A stretch of 5,117 nt of DNA from Candidatus Cloacimonadota bacterium (GTDB lineage: Bacteria; Cloacimonadota; Cloacimonadia; Cloacimonadales; TCS61): NCBI GenBank assembly GCA_030596265.1, contig JAUVKM010000180.1:1-5117 (forward strand), written 5' to 3'. How positions within the stretch are numbered: the stretch's first letter is position 1; every line of letters begins with the position of its first letter. The notes under the pieces are model-generated. The model searched no databases, was not told the origin of the DNA, and was given only the letters and a program-made list of their open reading frames with translations. The position numbers and the translations under genes were made by a program. Below are positions 1-5,117 of the stretch, piece by piece.

Positions 1-1
1 A

Positions 2-3000
2 TACCTCATTATTTGTCCTGATGATCCAACTTTTCTAACCTGGGCAGATTCAATAAAAATATTCCGTCAGCAACAGGGAATTTCTACAGTGGTTATGACT
101 ACGAATGAACTGGGCGGCAATTTGGCTACAGTTATTGAAAACTATATCAACGAAATTATGGACCCAACAACTGGTTGGGACCCTGCACCCGCAGCAATTC
201 TGATTTTAGGAGATTATGGTACGACTGGTAATACTGTTGTCTCTCCTATTTGGAATAGCTATTGTGTTTCTGACAATATTTATGCTGATGTGAATGATAA
301 TATGATGCCGGATGTAGTGATGGCCAGAATGACAGCTCAACATGAAACACATCTGCAAACCATGATCACTAAATTTTTAAATTATGAACGAAATCCACCT
401 ACAAATCCCGATTTTTATGATCATCCCATAACAGCTTTAGGTTGGCAGACAGAACGATGGTTTCAGATATGTTCCGAAACTGTTGGGGGTTATCTTACCA
501 ATGTACATGGTAAAACACCTGTAAGGATCAATGCCATTTACTCTGGGAATCCAAATGTAGATCCATGGTCTACTGCTACCAATACGGCAATTGTGTTGAA
601 TTACTTTGGTCCCGATGGACTTGGTTATATTCCCGAATCTCCTTCCGTTTTAGGTGGTTGGACAGGCGGAAATGCCGCTATGGTAAATAATGCCATTAAT
701 AGCGGTGCTTTCATGTTGCAACACCGAGATCACGGCAGCACAACAGGTTGGGGAGAACCAGCTTATAATGTTACTGATATTAATGGATTGACCAACACCG
801 ATTTAACCTTTATCTTTTCAATAAATTGTCTGACCGGGAAATATAATATGACAGGTGAATGTTTCGCAGAGAAATTCCATAGATATACATATAATGGAGA
901 AAACTCAGGAGCCTTGGGCATTATTGCTGCCTCAGAAGTTTCTTACTCTTTTGTAAATGATACTTTCGTGTGGGGAATGTATGATAATATGTGGCCGGAT
1001 TATATGCCGGATTATGGTACTACACCAGAATCACGTGGTGTTCTTCCAGCTTTTGCAAATTCAGCAGGGAAATACTTCCTGCAACAATCTTCTTGGCCAT
1101 ATAATACTAATAATAAAGAAGTTACATACAACCTTTTTCATCATCACGGAGATGCTTTTAGTGTTGTTTATTCGGAAGTTCCTCAAGACCTTACTGTTTT
1201 GCATGATCCTGTACTTTTAGGAGGATTAGATTCCTTTACTGTTCTGGCTGATGTTGGTTCATTGATCTCGTTAACCATTGATAATGAGATTATTGGAACT
1301 GGTGTGGGAACGGGAGCGCCTGTTTCAATAAGTATCGAATCCCAGATACCAGGTAGTACGATGCTGGTTACCGTTACAAAACAGAATTATTTTCGTTATG
1401 CTGTAGAAGTTCCCGTAATTCCACCAACCGGACCATACGTTGTATTTGATGATGTTACGATTGATGATACTGCTGGGAACGGAAATGGTTTGATCGACTT
1501 TGGAGAAATCATTCTTCTCAGTATTGTTGTGGAAAATATTGGAACCGTGAATGCTAATAATGTTATTGTTACTTTAAGTACAGAAGATGAATATATCACA
1601 ATAACTGATAATGTAGAAAATTATGGAACTGTGAATGCCGGAACAACTGTAATTGTAACAAACGGATTTGAAATAGATGTTGATGAACTCATCCCTGATC
1701 AGCATAATGTGATAATGGAACTTGATGCTACTGATGGAAGTGATACTTGGACAAGCTACTTCTCATTGAATTTAAATGCACCAGTTATAGACATTGGAGA
1801 AATGCTGATAGATGATAGCAGTGGTAATAATAATGGAATTTTAGATCCCGGTGAAAGTGTAACTATAACTATCCCAGTAAACAACAATGGACATGCCGAA
1901 TCGCCTGATGCAATAGCATCTCTTGCTTGTGTCTCAACAGGTATAACAATTGAAACTGAAACAATTAATCTTGGTCCAATCGGAATTGAGTCTTCCGAAG
2001 ATGCGATCTATGTTGTTTCGGCTGATGCTTCAGTACCATTTGGAACTTCAATCACACTTAGCTTCAGTGTGGTTGCTGGAGAATATGAAGATTCTGAAGA
2101 TTTTCCAACTCAGGTAGGAATTCATCGAGAAGATTTTGAAAGCGGTGGATTTGTTCAATTTCCATGGGAATTCCAGGGTTATGAAATTTCCTGGCCAGAT
2201 ATTAATCCAATCGAAGATTTCACAATTGTAGGACCGATTGATGATGTGGTATGGAGCATTGATACAAACGAATTCTACAGTGGTGCAGCTAGTGCCAAAT
2301 CATATCCAATCACTCACAATCAAGCTTCTTTTATGAGTTTAGACTTGGATGTAACACTAGATGGTGAGATCAGCTTTTGGTACAAAGTTGCTTGCGAATA
2401 CAGTCCTTCCCAAACTTTTTTCTATGATGGATTATTCTTTATTATTGATGGAGAAACGATAGATCGTTTCCAGCCAGAAGCAGATGGCTCTTCACCGTGG
2501 ACATTTGCCAGCTATCAAATTGAAGCAGGAATTCATACTTTCGATTGGGTTTACGTGAAAGACGGAGCAGATACAGCCGGTGATGATTGTGCCTGGGTAG
2601 ACTACATTACATTCCCATCCATTGTTCCAATAGCAACCGGTACGATCGAAGGTACTGTAACCCTGATTCCTGCTGGAGACATAGAGAATGTTGAAATAAG
2701 TATCGGAGCAATGACCGTAAATCCTAATGCATCAGGTGAGTTCACGATGGAAATTCCAGTTGGGATATACGATGTAACAGCATCTTTGGAAATATATGAA
2801 ACAATAGTGATAGAAGATGTGGAAGTTCTTGAAAGTCAGGTCACGTCGATTTCTTTCGAACTGTATTATTTGCAAGCTCCGGAAAATCTGCAAGCTATTA
2901 TCAACGACAATATCGTCGATCTTTCATGGGAACATAATCAATCGACTGAAAACGGTGGTAGAAAACAAAATAATCATTCCAATCGTGAATTCCAGAACTT

Positions 3001-3481
3001 CAATATATATAGAAATATGGATGGAGGTGAGTTTGAACTTCTGGGGACTACTACTGATCTAATCTTTGAGGATAATTTGGTAGAAGCAGGAGAATACGAA
3101 TACTATGTAACTGCTATGTATGATCAGGAAAATGAAAGTGAAGCTTCCAATGTTGAAACAGTTATTTGGGAAGGAGCAGGATCCGATGACCCTCTTATTC
3201 CAATTGCAAATGCCCTTTATCAGAATTCACCTAATCCCTTCAATCCTGAAACCAGGATCAGTTTCGATCTGAAGGAAGATGCACAGGTTAGTTTGGGAAT
3301 TTTTAATATGAGAGGTCAAAAAGTAAAACAACTAATTAATTCTCATATCTCAGCAGGGCAACATTCTGCCATCTGGAACGGAAAAGATGATAACAATAAA
3401 ACAGTATCATCAGGAATATATTTCTACAAATTTAAAACTAGTAATTATCAGGCAACAAAGAAAATGTTACTGTTGAAGTAG
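2..3481 (+). CDS. Gingipain-like C25 cysteine peptidase, multi-domain secreted protein with T9SS-type C-terminal domain (5' partial)
   Basis: The frame is open from the window edge (first codons YLIICPDDP), so the true start and signal peptide are upstream; the ATG at 89 is internal to the peptidase domain. About 1159 residues are visible. The C25 domain spans roughly 2-1204. It shows the 'LILGD' strand, 'VSDNIYADVNDNMMPDVVMAR', then 'QHRDHGSTTGW' with the predicted catalytic His at 731-733, and 'FSINCLTGKYN' with the predicted nucleophile Cys at 827-829. The 32-residue His-Cys spacing and the His-Gly motif are as in gingipains. After it come an Ig-like domain (about 1205-1415), two beta-sandwich repeats (1436-2122), a jelly-roll/MAM-like module (about 2129-2630), a carboxypeptidase-regulatory-like module (about 2639-2870), an FN3-like module (about 2876-3170) and a sorting domain (3209-3478). 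The likely role is extracellular or surface proteolysis after outer-membrane export. Cleavage specificity cannot be read from the sequence. The gene is visibly less AT-rich than the two genes after it, which is common for exported repeat proteins. Confidence 0.9.
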   Translation, partial: YLIICPDDPTFLTWADSIKIFRQQQGISTVVMTTNELGGNLATVIENYINEIMDPTTGWDPAPAAILILGDYGTTGNTVVSPIWNSYCVSDNIYADVNDNMMPDVVMARMTAQHETHLQTMITKFLNYERNPPTNPDFYDHPITALGWQTERWFQICSETVGGYLTNVHGKTPVRINAIYSGNPNVDPWSTATNTAIVLNYFGPDGLGYIPESPSVLGGWTGGNAAMVNNAINSGAFMLQHRDHGSTTGWGEPAYNVTDINGLTNTDLTFIFSINCLTGKYNMTGECFAEKFHRYTYNGENSGALGIIAASEVSYSFVNDTFVWGMYDNMWPDYMPDYGTTPESRGVLPAFANSAGKYFLQQSSWPYNTNNKEVTYNLFHHHGDAFSVVYSEVPQDLTVLHDPVLLGGLDSFTVLADVGSLISLTIDNEIIGTGVGTGAPVSISIESQIPGSTMLVTVTKQNYFRYAVEVPVIPPTGPYVVFDDVTIDDTAGNGNGLIDFGEIILLSIVVENIGTVNANNVIVTLSTEDEYITITDNVENYGTVNAGTTVIVTNGFEIDVDELIPDQHNVIMELDATDGSDTWTSYFSLNLNAPVIDIGEMLIDDSSGNNNGILDPGESVTITIPVNNNGHAESPDAIASLACVSTGITIETETINLGPIGIESSEDAIYVVSADASVPFGTSITLSFSVVAGEYEDSEDFPTQVGIHREDFESGGFVQFPWEFQGYEISWPDINPIEDFTIVGPIDDVVWSIDTNEFYSGAASAKSYPITHNQASFMSLDLDVTLDGEISFWYKVACEYSPSQTFFYDGLFFIIDGETIDRFQPEADGSSPWTFASYQIEAGIHTFDWVYVKDGADTAGDDCAWVDYITFPSIVPIATGTIEGTVTLIPAGDIENVEISIGAMTVNPNASGEFTMEIPVGIYDVTASLEIYETIVIEDVEVLESQVTSISFELYYLQAPENLQAIINDNIVDLSWEHNQSTENGGRKQNNHSNREFQNFNIYRNMDGGEFELLGTTTDLIFEDNLVEAGEYEYYVTAMYDQENESEASNVETVIWEGAGSDDPLIPIANALYQNSPNPFNPETRISFDLKEDAQVSLGIFNMRGQKVKQLINSHISAGQHSAIWNGKDDNNKTVSSGIYFYKFKTSNYQATKKMLLLK
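1436..2122 (+). repeat. Two tandem 116-residue beta-sandwich modules within the peptidase protein
   Basis: Two homologous protein modules lie in register, with a repeat unit of 348 nt (116 codons): about 1436-1783 and about 1784-2122. Each begins with an acidic Gly/Asn-rich loop: IDDTAGNGNGLIDFGE at 1460-1507 and IDDSSGNNNGILDPGE at 1808-1855. A run of hydrophobic beta-strand residues follows, including 'VVENIGT' and 'VNNNGHA'. The Asp/Asn-Gly-x-x-Asp-x-Gly-Glu loop looks like a calcium-binding turn and resembles CARDB-like Ig domains of secreted FCB proteins. Repeat identity is clear only at protein level. The calcium role is inference. Confidence 0.65.
3209..3478 (+). other. C-terminal sorting domain (type IX secretion / FlgD-Ig-like)
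   Basis: The last 90 residues of the peptidase protein begin 'NALYQNSPNPFNPETRISF'. They continue with 'VSLGIFNMRGQKVKQL', 'AGQHSAIWNGKDDNN' and 'SSGIYFYKF', and end in a Lys/Leu-rich strand. This is the usual order of elements in the Por-secretion-tail / FlgD-like Ig domain family: an NPFNP turn, beta strands, W-x-G-x-D and SGIYFY. In Bacteroidota such domains direct type IX secretion and are removed or exchanged for a surface anchor. Whether this organism has the T9SS machinery cannot be told from the window. Confidence 0.85.
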
Positions 3482-3534
3482 CGTACATCGACGTTGCACA
3501 TCGATAATAAACGTAACGTACAACATTGCGGTAC
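3482..3534. other. CpG-rich spacer with short repeats downstream of the peptidase gene
   Basis: This 53-nt non-coding stretch directly follows the stop codon. It holds seven CpG dinucleotides, dense for such AT-rich DNA, and a direct repeat ACATCGA at 3485-3491 and 3498-3504. GTAC occurs at 3483, 3518 and 3531. ACGTT (3491-3495) can pair with AACGT at 3510-3514 or 3515-3519, giving at best a weak hairpin. I recognise no known element; it may be a degenerate dispersed repeat or part of the 3' UTR. Confidence 0.35.
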
Positions 3535-3536
3535 AA

Positions 3537-3578
3537 AGAATAACCTCCCAGATTGTTATCTAGGAGGTTATTCTCTTT
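3537..3578 (+). terminator. Hairpin terminator of the C25 peptidase gene
   Basis: A 12-bp perfect stem is formed by AGAATAACCTCC (3537-3548) and GGAGGTTATTCT (3563-3574). It is extended inward, after one C/A mismatch, by AGAT/ATCT around the tetraloop TGTT (3554-3557). The tail is a short pyrimidine tract (CTTTC) rather than a long T run, so rho-independent termination is likely but not textbook. It sits 56 nt after the stop and separates the peptidase gene from the regulator operon. Confidence 0.8.
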
Positions 3579-3656
3579 CAAATAGCAAAATATTTACAAC
3601 AAATGCATTATTATATTAACTTTACAAAGAGGCAATTAAGAAAGATACTTTTCTTC

Positions 3657-3691
3657 TTGACATAAGAGTGCTGTAATTCCAAAGTTGTAAT
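3657..3691 (+). promoter_or_regulatory. Candidate promoter of the perR-like/fpg operon
   Basis: A perfect TTGACA lies at 3657-3662. No good -10 lies 17 nt downstream. The nearest candidates are TGTAAT at 3686-3691 (spacing 23, too long) and TGCTGTAAT at 3669-3677, which resembles an extended -10 without a good -35. The transcription start must fall between the terminator and the gene at 3727, so a promoter is expected here. The exact elements are uncertain, and FCB-group promoters can deviate from the E. coli consensus. Confidence 0.35.
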
Positions 3692-3714
3692 CGTTACAAA
3701 AGAGTAATTGTAAC
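3685..3714 (+). promoter_or_regulatory. Fur/PerR-box-like operator, probable autoregulatory site
   Basis: TTGTAA-tcg-TTACAA (3685-3699) is a perfect 6-3-6 inverted repeat. It is 15 bp long like the Bacillus Per box, and matches the TTATAATnATTATAA consensus at 11 of its 14 defined positions. A third half-site, TTGTAAC (3708-3714), pairs perfectly with GTTACAA (3693-3699) across 8 nt, so the middle half-site is shared by two inverted repeats. The cluster ends one base before the ribosome binding site of the Fur-family gene. Position and form suggest that this regulator binds here and represses its own operon; this is inference. Confidence 0.6.
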
Positions 3715-3715
3715 A

Positions 3716-3721
3716 AAGGAG
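3716..3721 (+). promoter_or_regulatory. Ribosome binding site of the PerR-like gene
   Basis: AAGGAG lies 5 nt before the ATG at 3727 and fixes that start. It directly follows the third operator half-site, so the hairpin 3693-3714 would abut it in the mRNA. Confidence 0.8.
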
Positions 3722-3726
3722 TAATA

Positions 3727-4140
3727 ATGAAAAGCATTATCGAAATTCTGAAAGAGAATGATATTGCACCTTCAATGCAGCGGATAAAGATCTTAGAATA
3801 TCTGAAAAACTATAAAACACATCCAACTGCAGATATGATATATCAAGCATTGGCAGATGAAATGCCAACACTTTCTAAAACAACAGTTTATAATACCTTG
3901 AAAACATTTACAGAAAAAGGTGTTTTGATGGCTCTATCTCTATTTGGAAATGAAGTTCGGTACGAATACAATACTGAACCACACATACATTTCAAGTGTA
4001 CAAAATGTGATAAAATATATGATATTGATAAATCTTTTGATCATTATAATGATGATTTGATTGATGGTCATAAGATTACCGAACATCATGTTAATTTGAG
4101 AGGTGTTTGTAGGGATTGTTTACTGAAGGATGGAGATTAA
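3727..4140 (+). CDS. Fur-family metalloregulator, PerR-like
   Basis: This 137-residue protein has the normal length for a Fur/PerR repressor. Residues 1-80 form the winged-helix DNA-binding domain, with 'PSMQRIKILEYL', 'HPTADMIYQAL' and the recognition-helix motif 'LSKTTVYNTLKTF'. Residues 81-137 form the dimerisation and metal domain. Aligned by eye to Bacillus PerR, the regulatory metal ligands are H32, E80, H86, H88 and D99. PerR has Asp where E80 is, while D99 matches the Asp that is needed for peroxide sensing in PerR. C91/C94 (CTKC) and C128/C131 (CRDC) are the four structural-zinc cysteines. The start is supported by AAGGAG 5 nt upstream and an N-terminus of normal Fur length. The gene sits 2 nt before fpg and upstream of a flavodiiron gene, which favours a peroxide or oxygen-stress repressor over an iron-uptake regulator. 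Fur or Zur function is not excluded. Confidence 0.88.
   Translation: MKSIIEILKENDIAPSMQRIKILEYLKNYKTHPTADMIYQALADEMPTLSKTTVYNTLKTFTEKGVLMALSLFGNEVRYEYNTEPHIHFKCTKCDKIYDIDKSFDHYNDDLIDGHKITEHHVNLRGVCRDCLLKDGD
4132..4135 (+). promoter_or_regulatory. Ribosome binding site that decides the fpg start
   Basis: GGAG lies inside the last codons of the Fur-family gene, 7 nt before the ATG at 4143. It supports 4143 over the in-frame upstream ATG at 4116. Starting at 4116 would bury the catalytic N-terminal proline behind nine extra residues. Confidence 0.75.
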
Positions 4141-4142
4141 TA

Positions 4143-4943
4143 ATGCCTGAGCTTCCTGAAGTTCAAACCATAATAAATGGATTAAATCAAAGAGTGATCT
4201 ATAAAACTATTTCTTCAATTATTGAGAAAAGACAGGGAACATTGATCTTTGGAGAAGATGTTAAAATATGTGAATTTGGTAGAATTATGGGTATTGAACG
4301 GAGAGGAAAATACATTATAATAAAAACATCAAAAGATTTAAAATTGATTATTCATCTTAGAATGACAGGAAAATTAATATTTGAAAAAGATCTAAATAAT
4401 TCTTCTTCTCACTCACGAGCAGAAATAATATTCTCAGATAAAACTAAATTAATATTTGATGACGTTAGAACTTTTGGTAAAATTCAAATATTAAAGAAAG
4501 ACAATGAGATACCCGGAATATATAATCTTGGAGTTGAGCCATTATCAGATGAATTCGATATGGTGTATTTAAAGAGCAAGTTAAAGAACAGAAAAGCTCC
4601 GATAAAGAGTGTTCTTCTTGATCAAACAGTTATAGCTGGATTGGGAAATATCTACGTTGCTGAGATTCTTTTCAGAACAAAAATACATCCTGCAACTCCG
4701 GTAAACAGTATAAAATCAGCTAAATTAAAAAGAATTGTGGTAGAAACGAAGAATGTGTTGCAAGAAGCGATCAAGCATAATGGGACAACAATTTCAGATT
4801 ATAGAAGTGTGGAAGATAAAACCGGTGAATTTCAAAATTTCCTAAAAGTATATGGAAAGAAAATATGCGAATGCGGAGCAATGATCCAGAAAATAAAACA
4901 GGCAGGACGTACGACATATTTCTGCTCCAAATGCCAAAAATAA
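4143..4943 (+). CDS. mutM: Formamidopyrimidine-DNA glycosylase (Fpg/MutM)
   Basis: This bifunctional base-excision repair enzyme removes 8-oxoguanine and formamidopyrimidines and cleaves the abasic site (beta,delta-elimination). It has 266 residues, the usual size. The start gives MPELPEVQTI: after Met removal the N-terminal proline is the Schiff-base nucleophile, followed by the catalytic Glu. Further family motifs are RRGKY (K56), HLRMTG (71-76), DDVRTFGK (R109 and F111, the lesion-void fillers), K155 in 'IKSVLLDQ', GLGNIYVAEILF (N169), and NGTTISDY near 213-220. The C-terminal zinc finger has C242, C244, C261 and C264, with the DNA-contacting R256 in GRTTYFC. The first cysteine pair is C-x-C, not the usual C-x2-C, and the loop before it is short. 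The gene starts 2 nt after the regulator's stop, so the two are almost certainly cotranscribed and probably translationally coupled. Confidence 0.96.
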   Translation: MPELPEVQTIINGLNQRVIYKTISSIIEKRQGTLIFGEDVKICEFGRIMGIERRGKYIIIKTSKDLKLIIHLRMTGKLIFEKDLNNSSSHSRAEIIFSDKTKLIFDDVRTFGKIQILKKDNEIPGIYNLGVEPLSDEFDMVYLKSKLKNRKAPIKSVLLDQTVIAGLGNIYVAEILFRTKIHPATPVNSIKSAKLKRIVVETKNVLQEAIKHNGTTISDYRSVEDKTGEFQNFLKVYGKKICECGAMIQKIKQAGRTTYFCSKCQK

Positions 4944-4991
4944 TAAATATATTCAGTGAATTAATAATTAAATGCTAACATGGAGGAAAAA
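4944..4991 (+). promoter_or_regulatory. Short fpg-flavodiiron spacer with two small palindromes and a ribosome binding site
   Basis: The 48-nt AT-rich gap contains ATTCA-g-TGAAT (4951-4961), TTAAT-a-ATTAA (4961-4971) and the strong ribosome binding site GGAGG (4982-4986). GGAGG lies 5 nt before ATG 4992. That spacing selects ATG 4992 over the in-frame ATG at 4980, which overlaps the ribosome binding site and has none of its own. No terminator is visible, so readthrough from fpg is expected. The palindromes could be weak operators, but they may be chance in AT-rich DNA. Confidence 0.5.
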
Positions 4992-5117
4992 ATGGCAATA
5001 CAAAAAGTTAAACAGAATGTTTTTTCAATAGGAGTAAAACATTGGGATAGGCGACTTTTCGATGAATTGATTCCATTGCCCGATGGAACCACATACAATT
5101 CTTATCTTGTGGAAGGA
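4992..5117 (+). CDS. Flavodiiron protein (FprA / rubredoxin:oxygen oxidoreductase type), 3' truncated by window end
   Basis: The first 42 codons read [18 protein letters not shown], then [24 protein letters not shown], and run off the window edge. This is the characteristic N-terminus of flavodiiron proteins: a first strand with '[11 protein letters not shown]', then '[10 protein letters not shown]'. It leads into the metallo-beta-lactamase-like diiron domain. The diiron ligands (HxExDH) and the flavodoxin domain are outside the window. These soluble enzymes of anaerobes reduce O2 to water and/or NO to N2O using electrons from rubredoxin or NADH. Its place after a PerR-like regulator and fpg fits an oxygen-defence role. 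O2 versus NO preference cannot be judged from this fragment. Confidence 0.85.
   Translation, partial: MAIQKVKQNVFSIGVKHWDRRLFDELIPLPDGTTYNSYLVEG

Noticed and set aside
89..91. ATG as the start of the peptidase gene
   Set aside because: The same frame is open to the window edge and codes for recognisable C25 domain sequence (YLIICPDDP) before this ATG, so it is internal.
957..1220. Alternative-frame open reading frame inside the peptidase gene
   Set aside because: It lies within the C25 domain of the real frame, and its translation is low-complexity with no recognisable domain or ribosome binding site.
1396..1599. Minus-strand open reading frame of 67 codons
   Set aside because: It is antisense to the first beta-sandwich repeat, with no domain or convincing start region; a shadow of the real gene.
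2817..3062. Alternative-frame open reading frame of 81 codons
   Set aside because: It overlaps the regulatory-like and FN3-like modules of the real frame; the translation is Lys/Ile-rich without recognisable features.
3482..3726. Possible small RNA, riboswitch or small ORF in the intergenic region
   Set aside because: Apart from the terminator and operator inverted repeats, I see no conserved riboswitch core, tRNA-like fold or ORF with a ribosome binding site.
4116..4142. Upstream in-frame ATG extension of fpg
   Set aside because: It would place nine residues before the catalytic N-terminal proline and overlap the regulator gene; GGAG at 4132 supports the start at 4143.
4980..4991. In-frame ATG at 4980 as the flavodiiron start
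   Set aside because: It overlaps the GGAGG ribosome binding site used by ATG 4992 and has no Shine-Dalgarno of its own.
1..5117. CRISPR array, insertion sequence or phage/defence genes
   Set aside because: No regularly spaced identical repeats, transposase motifs, terminal inverted repeats or defence-protein domains are visible.

Overview
The window is AT-rich bacterial DNA with all recognisable genes on the + strand. It most likely comes from an anaerobe of the FCB superphylum. Candidatus Cloacimonadota or a close relative is my best guess, from three things: a large multi-domain secreted protein ending in a 'LYQNSPNPFNPE...' sorting domain, a gingipain-type peptidase, and an anaerobe-style oxygen-defence gene set. 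The lineage is inferred from protein style only; there is no rRNA or marker gene in the window.

Region 1 (2-3481) is the 3' part of a large extracellular protein; its N-terminus lies upstream of the window. It begins inside a C25 (gingipain-like) cysteine peptidase domain with a visible His/Cys dyad. It continues through an Ig-like domain, two tandem 116-residue beta-sandwich modules, a jelly-roll-like module, a carboxypeptidase-regulatory-like module and an FN3-like module. It ends in a type IX secretion / FlgD-like C-terminal domain.

Region 2 (3482-3726) is intergenic. It holds a short CpG-rich, repeat-laden spacer, a strong hairpin terminator for the peptidase gene, and then the regulatory region of the next unit. 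That regulatory region has a TTGACA element and a PerR/Fur-box-like inverted repeat just ahead of the ribosome binding site.

Region 3 (3727-5117) is a probable operon: a Fur-family, PerR-like metalloregulator, formamidopyrimidine-DNA glycosylase (fpg/mutM) starting 2 nt after it, and, 48 nt further on, the first 42 codons of a flavodiiron protein (FprA/ROO type). Read together, these form an oxidative-stress cassette for an anaerobe. The repressor would sense peroxide or metal and control itself, an 8-oxoguanine repair enzyme and an oxygen/NO reductase. The families are well known. The arrangement and some residue-level oddities (a Glu/Asp metal-ligand mix in the regulator, a compressed CxC knuckle in the Fpg zinc finger) are the points worth checking. 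I see no RNA genes, CRISPR arrays, insertion sequences or attachment sites, and no convincing wholly undescribed system.
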